Part shown: piece by piece, positions 46,090 through 55,098 of the stretch
How the letters are laid out: each line of letters begins with the position of its first letter
How positions within the stretch are numbered: the stretch's first letter is position 1
NCBI RefSeq assembly: GCF_003977755.1
Contig: NZ_RQWN01000003.1
Span: 372,001-436,000, forward strand
Source of the DNA: Haloterrigena salifodinae
Lineage (GTDB): Archaea; Halobacteriota; Halobacteria; Halobacteriales; Natrialbaceae
DNA length: 64,000 bases
Reading direction: 5' to 3'
The notes under the pieces: generated by a model
What the model was told of the DNA's origin: nothing
The model's input: the letters and a program-made list of their open reading frames with translations, nothing else
Databases searched by the model: none
Program-made: the position numbers and the translations under genes

Positions 46090-46749
46090 CTACTCGTCGA
46101 TCGGACCACACAGCTTCTCGAGCGTCTCGCCGATTGCCGCGAGGTACTCCTCCGGTTCGTACCCCAGCCGCCCGATCCAGACGTCCTGATACGAGGGGTG
46201 AAGGATTGGCAGGAGCGTCGTCTCGAGGCGCTCACAGTCCACGGGCTCGAGGACCGTGTCGATGAAGCCCTCGAGATCGCGGTCTTCGGCCGCGAGGACG
46301 CTGGTCGTCGCGTGTTTCCCGGTCGCGAGGACGACGTCGGGGTCGACGGTCTCGATCTCGGTCAGCAGGTGACCGCGACAGTTCGTCCGCTCCGCGGGCG
46401 TCGGTTCTCGGTTACTCGTGGGGTCCTCGGGATCGGCTGGGAAGCACTTCACCGCGTTCGTGTAGTAGGCGTCGTCGCCGTAGCCGACCCGCTCGAGCAT
46501 CCGGCGGATGCGCCGACCGGAATGGCGGGAGGTGTACGCCTTGCCGGTCCAGTTGCCGCCCCGCCAGCGCTCGGCGTCGGGGTTCCCGGGACCGGGGGCC
46601 TCCCCGATCACCAGCACGCTGGCGTCGAGCGGCCCCGTCCCCCACGAGATGCACTCGCGGTGCTCGGCGAGCGCCGGACAGCGCTCGCAGCCGGGTTCGA
46701 CGACGTTTCGCTCGGTCGGATAGGCCGGATCGGTGTCGGAGGGGGACAC
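46090..46749 (-). CDS. Uracil-DNA glycosylase family protein with probable Fe-S cluster
   Basis: The roughly 219-residue protein shows the UDG-superfamily motif VLVIGEAPGPGNPDAERW near the start and HPSYQ near the end, with four cysteines placed as in family 4/5 enzymes (CERC, then AVKCFP and later TNCRGH). Archaeal family 4/5 UDGs remove uracil from DNA. GTG at 46749 is my choice; a longer ATG start at 46857 would overlap the divergent gene's beginning. The GEAPG-xxx-NPDAERW part is longer than usual, so it may be a separate clade. Confidence 0.8.
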   Translation of the reverse strand: MSPSDTDPAYPTERNVVEPGCERCPALAEHRECISWGTGPLDASVLVIGEAPGPGNPDAERWRGGNWTGKAYTSRHSGRRIRRMLERVGYGDDAYYTNAVKCFPADPEDPTSNREPTPAERTNCRGHLLTEIETVDPDVVLATGKHATTSVLAAEDRDLEGFIDTVLEPVDCERLETTLLPILHPSYQDVWIGRLGYEPEEYLAAIGETLEKLCGPIDE

Positions 46750-46844
46750 GTCCGTCAGGTGGGCCGGCGTCGGGTTAGGTTGCTCGGATTCGCGTCCTGC
46801 TCGAGCAGACAGATTTACCTTCCCCCGGCGGTTCTCGATAGGTA

Positions 46845-47087
46845 ATGGGAACGGCAATTCCGGAACTCCTCGCAGAACTGCTCCCGCTGGCGGCCTACAC
46901 GATCGCCGCGGGCGTCCTGACGGTCATCGGCTTCGCCGCCGAGTACGCGAGCATGCAACACATCGGCACGGGCGAAACGACGGTCGCGTTCTGGCTCGCG
47001 GCGATCGGCTGTGTCATGCTCTACGCCGGCGTCTACGGCCTCGGCTATCAGAAGGTGCTCGCGCGAGCGTTCGGCATCGAGCAGTAG
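46845..47087 (+). CDS. Small membrane protein of unknown function
   Basis: The 80-residue protein has two hydrophobic helices (about 12-34 and 46-66) with a short polar linker AEYASMQHIGTGET, ending in VLARAFGIEQ. I recognise it only as a typical haloarchaeal small membrane protein. It is divergent from the UDG-like gene and lies 124 bases before ileS. Confidence 0.68.
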   Translation: MGTAIPELLAELLPLAAYTIAAGVLTVIGFAAEYASMQHIGTGETTVAFWLAAIGCVMLYAGVYGLGYQKVLARAFGIEQ

Positions 47088-47210
47088 CGCCGCCGACCGT
47101 CGATTTTCGCGGCCGCGTCCGAGAGCGTCGGTACCGTCTCGGCCGCCTCGAGTTCCGCGGCCGCCAGCGGGACCGATTCCCCTTTACTCTCGGAGTGAGA
47201 TTGCTCCCGT

Positions 47211-50200
47211 ATGAGCAGATTCGGCGAGGTCGACGACCAGTACGATCCGCACGAACTTGAGGGGCGGATCTTCGACTACTGGGACGACGTCGACGCCTAC
47301 GAGCAGACGGTCGAGCACCGGTCGGACGGCGAGTCGTTCTTCTTCGTCGACGGGCCGCCGTACACGTCTGGGTCGGCACACATGGGAACGACCTGGAACA
47401 AGTCGCTGAAGGACGTCTACCTGCGCTTCCTGCGGATGCAGGGATACGATGTCACCGACCGGCCGGGCTACGACATGCACGGCCTGCCCATCGAGACCCG
47501 CGTCGAGGAGCGACTCGGCTTCGAGAACAAGAAGGACATCGAGGAGTTCGGCGAGGAGAACTTCATTCAGGAGTGTAAGGACTACGCCGACGAGCAACTC
47601 GAGGGCCTCCAGGAGGACTTCCAGGACTTCGGCGTCTGGATGGACTGGGACGACCCCTACCGGACGGTCGAACCGGAGTACATGGAGGCCGCCTGGTGGG
47701 GCTTTTCGAAGGCCGCCGATCGCGGATTAGTCGAGAAGGGCCACCGCTCGATCTCCCAGTGTCCGCGCTGCGAGACCGCGATCGCGAACAACGAGGTCGA
47801 GTACGAGGACGTCGAAGACCCCTCCGTCTACGTCAAGTTCGACCTCGAGGACCGCGAGGGCAAGCTCGTCATCTGGACGACCACACCGTGGACGATCCCG
47901 GCGAACACGTTCGTCGCCGTCGACGAGGAGGGCGACTACGTCGGCGTCCGGGCCGAGAAAGACGGTGAGGAAGAACTGCTGTACGTCGCCGACGCGAAAC
48001 ACGAGGAAGTCCTCCGGGAGGGCCGCTACGACGACTACGAGGTCGTCGAGGAACTCTCCGGCGAGGAGCTGATCGGCTGGTCGTACGAGCACCCGCTGGC
48101 CGAGGAGGTGCCCGACCACGTCGACGTCGACGGCGCGCTCGAGGTCTACGCCGCCGACTACGTCGACACGGACGGCGACGGCACCGGGCTGGTCCACTCT
48201 GCGCCCGGCCACGGTGAAGTGGACTTCGAGCGGGGCCGCGAACTCGGCTTCCCGATCTTCTGTCCCGTCGGCGGCGACGGCGTCTACACCGAGGAGGCCG
48301 GCACGTACGAAGGCCAGTTCGTCAAGGACGCCGACCCGGAGATTACGGATGACCTCGAGGCCAACGGCGCGCTGCTCGCCTCGGGCACCGTAACCCACAG
48401 CTACGGCCACTGTTGGCGCTGTGACACGGGGATCCTCCAGATCGTCACCGACCAGTGGTTCATCACGATCACCGACGTCAAGGACGAACTGCTGGACAAC
48501 ATCGAAGACAGCGAGTGGCACCCCGAGTGGGCCCGCGACAACCGCTTCCGGGACTTCGTCGAGGAGGCCCCCGACTGGAACGTCTCCCGGCAGCGCTACT
48601 GGGGCATCCCGCTGCCCGTCTGGACCCCTGAAGACCGGGACGACGACGAGGACATGATCGTCGTCAGCGACCGCGAGGAACTCGCCGAGCGCGTCGATCA
48701 GGACGTCGATCCCGAAGACATCGACCTCCACAAGGACACGGTCGACGACCTGACGATCACCGAGGACGGCACCACCTACACACGCGTCCCCGACGTCTTC
48801 GACGTCTGGCTCGACTCCTCGGTCGCCTCCTGGGGCACCCTGAACTACCCCGAGGACGACAGCAAATTCGACGAACTCTGGCCCGCTGATTTCATCCTCG
48901 AGGCCCACGACCAGACGCGGGGCTGGTTCTGGTCCCAGCTGGGGATGAGCACCGCTGCGCTCGGCGAGAGCCCGTATCAGGAGGTGCTGATGCACGGCCA
49001 CGCGCTGATGCCCGACGGCCGCGCGATGTCCAAGTCCAAGGACATCCTGATCGACCCCCACGAGGCCATCGACCGCCACGGCCGCGACGTCATGCGCATG
49101 TTCCTGCTGTCGAACAACCCGCAGGGCGAGGACATGCGCTTCGACTGGGACGGGATGCAGACGATGGAGAACCACCTCCGGACGCTGTGGAACGTCTTCC
49201 GGTTCCCGCTGCCGTACATGCGCCTAGACGAGTTCGATCCCCAGGAGACGACCTTAGACGACGTCGATTCCAACCTCGAGCTCATCGACGAGTGGGTGCT
49301 CGCCCGCCTCCAGTCGACGAAGGCGGAGATGACCGAGGCCTTCGAGGACCGCCGGCAGGATCGCGCGCTCGACGCCCTGATCGAGTTCGTCGTCGAGGAC
49401 GTCTCGCGCTTTTACGTCCAGGCCGTCCGCGAGCGCATGTGGGCCGAGGAGGACAGCGGCTCGAAGCGGGCCGCCTACGCGACGATCTATCGGGTCCTCC
49501 GGGAGAGCGTCGCCCTGCTCGCGCCGTACGCACCGTTCATTAGCGAGGAGATCTACGGGACGCTGACCGGCGACGACGGGTTCGACACCGTCCACATGGA
49601 GGACTGGCCCGCCGTCGACGAGTACTGGCAGGACGAACAGCTCGAGGACGACGTCGCCATCCTCCGGGCGATCGAGGAGGCCGGCGCGAACGCCCGCCAG
49701 CAGGCCGGCCGCAAGCTGCGCTGGCCCGTCCCGCGGGTCGTCGTGGCCGCCGGCGACGAGCGCGTCGTCGAGGCCGTCGAACGCCACACGCCGCTGCTCG
49801 AGGACCGGCTCAACGCCCGCGAGATCGAACTCGTCTCGGCCGAGAACCGCTGGGAAGAGCTTCAGTACAGCGCCGAAGCGGACATGAGCGAACTCGGCCC
49901 GGCCTTCGGCGACCGCGCCGGCCAGGTCATGAACGCGCTCAACGAAGCCCGCATCGACGAGCCGAGCCTCGAGGCGATCGAGGACGCCGTCGCGGACGTC
50001 CTCGAGGAGGGCGAAGAGATCACCGACGAGATGGTCTCCTTCGTTACCCAGACGCCCGACGGCATCGCCGGCACCGCGTTCGGCCTGAACGGCGACGACC
50101 GCGGCGTCGCCTACGTCGACGCCTCGCTGACCGACGACATCGAGAGCGAGGGCTACGCCCGCGAGGTCATCCGCCGGGTCCAGGAGATGCGCAAGGAACT

Positions 50201-50417
50201 TGACCTCGACGTCGAGGAGCGCATCGCGCTGGATCTCGAGATCAGCGACGACCGCGTCGCCGACCTCGTCGCCGAGCGCGAAGACCTGATCCGCGAGGAG
50301 GTCCGCGCCGACGAGATCGGCGAGATCGACGACGGCCACCACAAGGAGTGGGAGGTCGAGGACGTGACGATGGAAATCGGGGTCGAGCCGCTGGCAGCGG
50401 CCGAAGCGTCGGATTAG
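47211..50417 (+). CDS. ileS: Isoleucyl-tRNA synthetase
   Basis: The 1068-residue class I synthetase charges tRNA-Ile. It has the HIGH-type motif HMGT (57-60) in the PPYTSGSAHMGT block, the editing (CP1) domain with TTPWTIPANT, the WxxSRQRYWGIPLP block, the KMSKS-type motif AMSKSK near 605-610 and an anticodon-binding C-terminal domain. The CPRC ... C pattern at about 185 suggests a zinc knuckle. The length and acidic composition fit haloarchaea. A terminator-like hairpin follows. Confidence 0.97.
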   Translation: MSRFGEVDDQYDPHELEGRIFDYWDDVDAYEQTVEHRSDGESFFFVDGPPYTSGSAHMGTTWNKSLKDVYLRFLRMQGYDVTDRPGYDMHGLPIETRVEERLGFENKKDIEEFGEENFIQECKDYADEQLEGLQEDFQDFGVWMDWDDPYRTVEPEYMEAAWWGFSKAADRGLVEKGHRSISQCPRCETAIANNEVEYEDVEDPSVYVKFDLEDREGKLVIWTTTPWTIPANTFVAVDEEGDYVGVRAEKDGEEELLYVADAKHEEVLREGRYDDYEVVEELSGEELIGWSYEHPLAEEVPDHVDVDGALEVYAADYVDTDGDGTGLVHSAPGHGEVDFERGRELGFPIFCPVGGDGVYTEEAGTYEGQFVKDADPEITDDLEANGALLASGTVTHSYGHCWRCDTGILQIVTDQWFITITDVKDELLDNIEDSEWHPEWARDNRFRDFVEEAPDWNVSRQRYWGIPLPVWTPEDRDDDEDMIVVSDREELAERVDQDVDPEDIDLHKDTVDDLTITEDGTTYTRVPDVFDVWLDSSVASWGTLNYPEDDSKFDELWPADFILEAHDQTRGWFWSQLGMSTAALGESPYQEVLMHGHALMPDGRAMSKSKDILIDPHEAIDRHGRDVMRMFLLSNNPQGEDMRFDWDGMQTMENHLRTLWNVFRFPLPYMRLDEFDPQETTLDDVDSNLELIDEWVLARLQSTKAEMTEAFEDRRQDRALDALIEFVVEDVSRFYVQAVRERMWAEEDSGSKRAAYATIYRVLRESVALLAPYAPFISEEIYGTLTGDDGFDTVHMEDWPAVDEYWQDEQLEDDVAILRAIEEAGANARQQAGRKLRWPVPRVVVAAGDERVVEAVERHTPLLEDRLNAREIELVSAENRWEELQYSAEADMSELGPAFGDRAGQVMNALNEARIDEPSLEAIEDAVADVLEEGEEITDEMVSFVTQTPDGIAGTAFGLNGDDRGVAYVDASLTDDIESEGYAREVIRRVQEMRKELDLDVEERIALDLEISDDRVADLVAEREDLIREEVRADEIGEIDDGHHKEWEVEDVTMEIGVEPLAAAEASD

Positions 50418-50729
50418 CGTCCGTCGAACGGACTAGGACGGTTCGCAGGTCGTGAGGCTACGCCGAACGACCTGCTTTTTTGGTCTCTTTGCGAACGGAG
50501 TGAGCAAAGGTCAGCGAGTGCTTTGCTCTCACCAGACAGATTTTTGCGCCGAGTGGTTCGCTCGCAACGCGAGCGAATCCCGGCGGAAAAAGGTAGAGGC
50601 GAGCCGCTGACGACGGCTATCGCGTAACTGGCCCCCTCCGTTCGATAATCCGGCTGCAAACCAAACGATAGCTCAAATAGCCGTTTGAGTCACGCGGGAA
50701 TATTTACGCCACTTCCTGTAGTATTCATT
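50418..50729. other. 312-base hairpin-containing region after ileS
   Basis: It holds the ileS terminator and a perfect hairpin TTCGCTCGC-aac-GCGAGCGAA (50557-50577) followed by AT-rich sequence before the next gene. There is no coding potential that I can support. Confidence 0.5.
50445..50481 (+). terminator. Terminator-like hairpin after ileS
   Basis: GCAGGTCGT pairs with ACGACCTGC across an 11-base loop and runs directly into TTTTTT. The stem-plus-T-run is the strongest terminator in the window. Confidence 0.65.
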
Positions 50730-51212
50730 ATGAACCGTCGGACGCTCCTCGCCAGTACAGCGACGCTGTCGTCTATTGGTTTCGCCGGGTGTCTGGATCA
50801 ACTGGCGGCTACCGATTCGGACTCTCCATCGCTGCCCGCTGCGGTATCGGAGCTCGAGTTCGAGATCACCGATACCGATCTCGATCCGCGGGATGAGCCC
50901 GCGATCTCGGTTACCGAGGAGACCGGCGAAGCGACGGTCGAAGGAGCGATCTGGGTCGGGTCGAAGAAATGTAAGGAAGCGACACTCGCCGACGTTTCCG
51001 CCGACGAATCGGACGGGTCCGTAGAACTCCGTATCAGTCACGGGAAGTCGGACGACCATCCCGATAATCGACTTCTCGGGGGTTCTTGCGATGAGGCGAT
51101 GAGTGCTGACGGCTACGAGGCTACGATCGCAATAGACGATGTAGTCCAGACTGTCACTGTCCTCGAGCGAGACGCGGAGGGAAACAGCCGAAGAGCATCG
51201 CCCGGCAACTAA
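50730..51212 (+). CDS. Twin-arginine lipoprotein
   Basis: The 160-residue protein starts MNRRTLLASTATLSSIGFAGC: a twin-arginine pair (3-4), hydrophobic core and lipobox Cys21, so it should be exported folded and anchored as a lipoprotein. The mature part is an acidic beta-rich domain with two further cysteines (in KKCKEATL and GGSCDEAM), perhaps a disulfide. No family is recognised. Confidence 0.85.
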   Translation: MNRRTLLASTATLSSIGFAGCLDQLAATDSDSPSLPAAVSELEFEITDTDLDPRDEPAISVTEETGEATVEGAIWVGSKKCKEATLADVSADESDGSVELRISHGKSDDHPDNRLLGGSCDEAMSADGYEATIAIDDVVQTVTVLERDAEGNSRRASPGN

Positions 51213-51319
51213 TATCTCCTCTCAGACGCTTCTATTCTCCCTTCAACCGTATCAGTCGTCGGAGTTTGACAGTATCAGTGCCACAAAAGTCATGGTGACT
51301 GATTTACCAGCCGTAGATA

Positions 51320-53443
51320 GTGACATCTCGGGCTACCGTTCTCGTCGTCGTAGTGCTCCTACTCGGAACCATTCCGGCCGGCATCGCCGGCGCCGGCGCT
51401 GGCGGGAGTCCGACAGCGAGCGGTCCGGCGGCCGGTAACGCCGGGGCGCTCGAGTCGACTGCTGTATCAACTGCTACCGCCGAACCGAGCGCCGCAACGA
51501 AGACCGACGCCGAGGCGGCCGCGATGACTGAGGCGGACGATATCCTCCACCGAACGATCGAACTCCGGCACCTGCCCGACCGGCCGGACGTGTACGAGGC
51601 CGAGTTTACGTTCGATATTCCGGAGCCGATGAGCAGCCTGACCGTCGACCTCGAGGACGAGGCGACGGTCCGGTCGACCGACGGGTTCGAGGCGACCGAC
51701 GAAGGGACCTACCGATGGACCGGCGACGGCGAGGCGCCGTCGATCCGGGTCCGGCTCCCTGCCGACCGGACGGAAACCGGCGGCCGCGTGGGCTCGAGCC
51801 GGAGCGGCTACAGCTTCGTCGATACTGGCGAGTGGGGCGTCGTCCCCGTGCCGGGCATCAGCGTCTCCTACCGGCGGGAGGCCGACGTCAGCATCGGAAT
51901 CGAGGAGACGGTGACCGTCGACGGGCCGGGGGCGACCGGGGGCGATATCGCCGTCTTCGGACCGGTGACCGAGTACGAGCGGACCGAAAACGGCGAGACC
52001 GTCAGACTGGTCGTCTCCGACGCCGCCGACCTCCGCGAGGATCCCGACGACATCCTCGAGGCGCTCGGCAACGCGAGCGATAGGCTCTCGATCGCGCCGA
52101 GCGACGAGGAGGTGTTCGTGGCCGCGGTGCCGAGCGACGCCGACTGGGGCCCGCGGGGGCTCCAGTACGGCGAGTCCGACGCGTGGGTCCGCGCCGACGC
52201 CCCACTCTCCGAGGCGTCGAACGTCTGGCTCCACGAGTACGTCCACGTTCACCAGCGCTTCGCCAACGACGAGGTCGCGACCGACGCCTCCTGGCTCGTC
52301 GAGGGCGGAGCCGAGTACCACGCCGCGTTGCTCGCCTACGAGCAGGGGCTGATCTCGTACAGCGAGTTCCGCGACCACCTCGAGCGCGGCGAGCAGTCGC
52401 CGTACGCCGACGGCGTCCTCGCCGAACCGGAGACGTGGGGCCACCACCGGACCGACTACGCCAAGGGCGCGCTCGTCTACGGCGAACTCGACCGGCAGCT
52501 TCGGGAAGCGACCGACGGCGACCGACGGCTCGAGGATATCGTCCGAGCGCTGAACGCGCAAGAGGAGCGAGTGACGGCGGCTGACTTCCTGACGGCGCTC
52601 GAGGAGGCGGGCGGGAAGGAACTGCGAGCGAGCGCCGAGCGGTACGCGCACACGAGGTCGACGCCCGATATGTGGAACTACTTCAAGCACGAGGCGACGT
52701 TCGGACAGTCCCGCGCCGCGACCACGTCGGGACTGGGCGAGGAGCCCGTCACGGTCGACGGACGAGAGTGGGAGCGCTGGGATCGCGCGAACCTGTCGGG
52801 ACCCAGCGCCGAGCTCGGCGCCGGCGACGTGCTGGCGGTGCCAGCCGGCGAGCGCGTCACGGTGCCGGTTGCACTCGAGAACGTCGACGACCGCGCGGGG
52901 TCCGCCGACGCGACCCTGCAGGTCGACGGCGAGGTCGTCGAGACCGAACGGCGAGTGCTCGAAGCCGGCGAGGCGGCGACGACGGCGCTCGCGTGGACGC
53001 CGACGAAGCCCGGGATCCACGACGTTCGCGTCGGGAGCGACCGACTGACCGTCTACGTCCGGTCGACGCCGAGCCTGACCGTCACCGACCTGCGGATCGA
53101 ACCCGCCAGCGTCGACCCCGGCGAGACGGTGACGGCGACCGCATCGGTCGCGACCGCTGACTCCCTCCCCGCGGCCGGACGCCTCGCGTTCCGGACCGCA
53201 TCGGGGACCGAACGTGGTGAGCCGATCGCGCTCGCGCCGGGCGAGACCGGGAGCGTCGCGGCCGAACTGACATTCGACGACGGCGGCGACTACGAGATCA
53301 GCGCCGGCGAGCGGACGACGACGGTCTCCGTCGGTGGGATCAAATCGACGGTCGAATCGATGCCCGGCTTCGGTGTCGCGGCCGCGGCCGTCGCCTTCGG
53401 ACTCGCGGTCGCGATCGCGATGGTCGGTCGGCGGCGCCGCTGA
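51320..53443 (+). CDS. Surface-anchored gluzincin-type metallopeptidase (PGF-CTERM-like)
   Basis: The 707-residue protein has a signal peptide (GTG start, VVVVLLLGTIPAGIAG), an acidic Ala/Thr-rich linker and a catalytic domain with HEYVH at 305-309 and Glu328 in WLVEGGAEYH, i.e. HExxH then 18 residues then Glu, the M1/M61 gluzincin spacing. A CARDB-like beta domain follows (about 490-670), then PGF-CTERM-type anchoring (MPGFGVAAAAVAFGLAVAIAM plus Arg tail), which archaeosortase A would process. It should be a cell-surface zinc peptidase. Confidence 0.87.
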   Translation: MTSRATVLVVVVLLLGTIPAGIAGAGAGGSPTASGPAAGNAGALESTAVSTATAEPSAATKTDAEAAAMTEADDILHRTIELRHLPDRPDVYEAEFTFDIPEPMSSLTVDLEDEATVRSTDGFEATDEGTYRWTGDGEAPSIRVRLPADRTETGGRVGSSRSGYSFVDTGEWGVVPVPGISVSYRREADVSIGIEETVTVDGPGATGGDIAVFGPVTEYERTENGETVRLVVSDAADLREDPDDILEALGNASDRLSIAPSDEEVFVAAVPSDADWGPRGLQYGESDAWVRADAPLSEASNVWLHEYVHVHQRFANDEVATDASWLVEGGAEYHAALLAYEQGLISYSEFRDHLERGEQSPYADGVLAEPETWGHHRTDYAKGALVYGELDRQLREATDGDRRLEDIVRALNAQEERVTAADFLTALEEAGGKELRASAERYAHTRSTPDMWNYFKHEATFGQSRAATTSGLGEEPVTVDGREWERWDRANLSGPSAELGAGDVLAVPAGERVTVPVALENVDDRAGSADATLQVDGEVVETERRVLEAGEAATTALAWTPTKPGIHDVRVGSDRLTVYVRSTPSLTVTDLRIEPASVDPGETVTATASVATADSLPAAGRLAFRTASGTERGEPIALAPGETGSVAAELTFDDGGDYEISAGERTTTVSVGGIKSTVESMPGFGVAAAAVAFGLAVAIAMVGRRRR

Positions 53444-53560
53444 GCGGCGACTATTACCGCCCCTAGCAGCCGCAGTTCAAAGGACACGTCTCGAGAATGG
53501 ACGCTTCGAGTCGACGGAACAGCCGCGCAAAACCGTGGCGGCGCGGCGTCGGCGGGCCGG

Positions 53561-54415
53561 TTACAGTTCGTCGGCGATCGCCGGTGCGACCGAGACGGCG
53601 CTCACTTCTCGCTCGATCGTATCGGTGCCGTAGATCGTTTCGACGCCCGCACGGCGGAGTTTCGTCACCGCGTTGCGCGCCAGCAGCGGGTGGACGCAGG
53701 TGACGAAGACGCGCCCGACGTCGCGGTCCCGAAGGACGCCGACGGCCTCGCTCATGGTCGATCCCGTCGCGATGATGTCGTCAGTCACGACGACGTCGCG
53801 GCCGGCCACGTCGACGTCGCTGGGGGAGATCTCGATCTCCGTTGCGGAGTGGCGGGTCTTCTCGAAGTAGTCCGTCTCGCCGTCGCCGTAGGCGTCCCGA
53901 ACCGTGTCGGCGAGGTCAATCGCGCCTGCGTCGGGCGAGAGGAAGACGGGGTCCGCGAGGTCGGCGGGCAGCGGATCGGCCAGCCGGCCCGCCGCGTCGA
54001 CGGCGGTCGCCGTCGGTTCGAAGAACTCGCAGACCGCCGTCTCGTGGGGGTTAACGGTCAGCACGCGGTCCGTTCCAGTCGAAATCGAACGGGCGACCGC
54101 GCGGGCGGAGACGGGATGGCCCGCCTCGAAGGCCTCGTCCTGGCGGGCGTAGCCCATGTACGGCAGGACGGTGACGATTTCCTCGGCGCCGGCCTCTCGG
54201 ACGGCATCCTGCAGCTGGAGCACCTCGAGGTGGGCGTCGCTCGAGACCGTCGAGCCGACGATAATAGCCCTGTCGTCGTCGAAGTCGGGAGCGGCCGCGA
54301 GCAGTTCGCCGTCCGGGAATCGATCGTACTCGACGGCGGCGAGCGATACCTCGAGTTCGTCCGCGAGGGAGGCGGCCAGCGTCTGGGAGGCCGACCCGCT
54401 GACGATCGTAGTCAT
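53561..54415 (-). CDS. prs: Ribose-phosphate pyrophosphokinase
   Basis: The enzyme makes PRPP from ribose-5-phosphate and ATP. The 284-residue class III-like archaeal protein shows LPYMGYARQDEAFEAGHPVSARAVA, the active-site histidine in VNPHETAV and the PRPP loop VVVTDDIIATGSTMSEAV. Its product feeds hisG and upp, both in this window. It is transcribed alone. Confidence 0.95.
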   Translation of the reverse strand: MTTIVSGSASQTLAASLADELEVSLAAVEYDRFPDGELLAAAPDFDDDRAIIVGSTVSSDAHLEVLQLQDAVREAGAEEIVTVLPYMGYARQDEAFEAGHPVSARAVARSISTGTDRVLTVNPHETAVCEFFEPTATAVDAAGRLADPLPADLADPVFLSPDAGAIDLADTVRDAYGDGETDYFEKTRHSATEIEISPSDVDVAGRDVVVTDDIIATGSTMSEAVGVLRDRDVGRVFVTCVHPLLARNAVTKLRRAGVETIYGTDTIEREVSAVSVAPAIADEL

Positions 54416-54504
54416 ACTCGAGCAGAGCGGGCGGGAGGTAAACCCGTTTTCGTTCTTGGGTTCGACGCGTCGACGCCCGACCGCGAGGAAACGGGCGCAG
54501 CCGA

Positions 54505-55014
54505 CTACTCGGAGTCGTCGTCCGACGCGGCCCCGCAGTGGCCGGGATCGGTGTTGCTCGAGTGCGTCATGGTCTCGCCGTCGGTGATGCGGACGAAAAT
54601 GCTGAGACAGGTCGACTCGTTCCAGTTCGACGGGGTGATGTTCACCGGCTCGCCCCCGTTGAGCCGGGCGGTTACGCGGAACTGCTCTCGGTCGGCCGAC
54701 CAGTCGTGATCGAAGGTGAGCGTCTCGTCGGCGCCGGGAGATCTGGTCTCCCAGTGCTGGATCTGCCCATCGTATTCGACGAGGATGTCGAACGTGTGAG
54801 ACGTATCGTCGAGGTTGTCGACGACGATCGTTCCGGAGACCGACTCGGCGGTCTCGTCGGTTTCGCTTTCAGTCTCGTTTTCGTCGCCGGTTTCGTCCCC
54901 GTTCTCGTCGCCGTTCGCACCGCCGCTTTCGTCGCTCCCCAGACAGCCGGCGATCGCACCCGTCAGGCCGACACCGGTCGCGGCGAGGAGTCGGCGGCGT
55001 TGGATCCCACTCAT
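54505..55014 (-). CDS. Twin-arginine lipoprotein with acidic linker
   Basis: The 169-residue protein starts with a twin-arginine signal (RRR at 6-8) and lipobox GAIAGC (Cys24), then an Asp/Glu/Gly/Asn linker (about 27-60) and a beta-sandwich-like domain (VSGTIVVDNLDDTSHTFDILV, then SADREQFRVTARL). It ends with another acidic tail. It is an exported, lipid-anchored protein of unknown role. Confidence 0.85.
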   Translation of the reverse strand: MSGIQRRRLLAATGVGLTGAIAGCLGSDESGGANGDENGDETGDENETESETDETAESVSGTIVVDNLDDTSHTFDILVEYDGQIQHWETRSPGADETLTFDHDWSADREQFRVTARLNGGEPVNITPSNWNESTCLSIFVRITDGETMTHSSNTDPGHCGAASDDDSE

Positions 55015-55098
55015 ACGAAATGTTGAAAGTATCCAGTACAGATAAATGTCCGTCAGACGGACGAACCGCGGTCGTCGACTCGGTACGTACCGGAACCG

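Noticed and set aside
47727-49175. 482-codon minus-strand frame inside ileS
   Set aside because: It is a shadow of the isoleucyl-tRNA synthetase gene, Val/Asp-rich with no domain pattern.
51467-53020. 517-codon minus-strand frame opposite the surface peptidase
   Set aside because: The real peptidase gene on the plus strand has a signal peptide, active-site motif and anchor; the antisense product has none.
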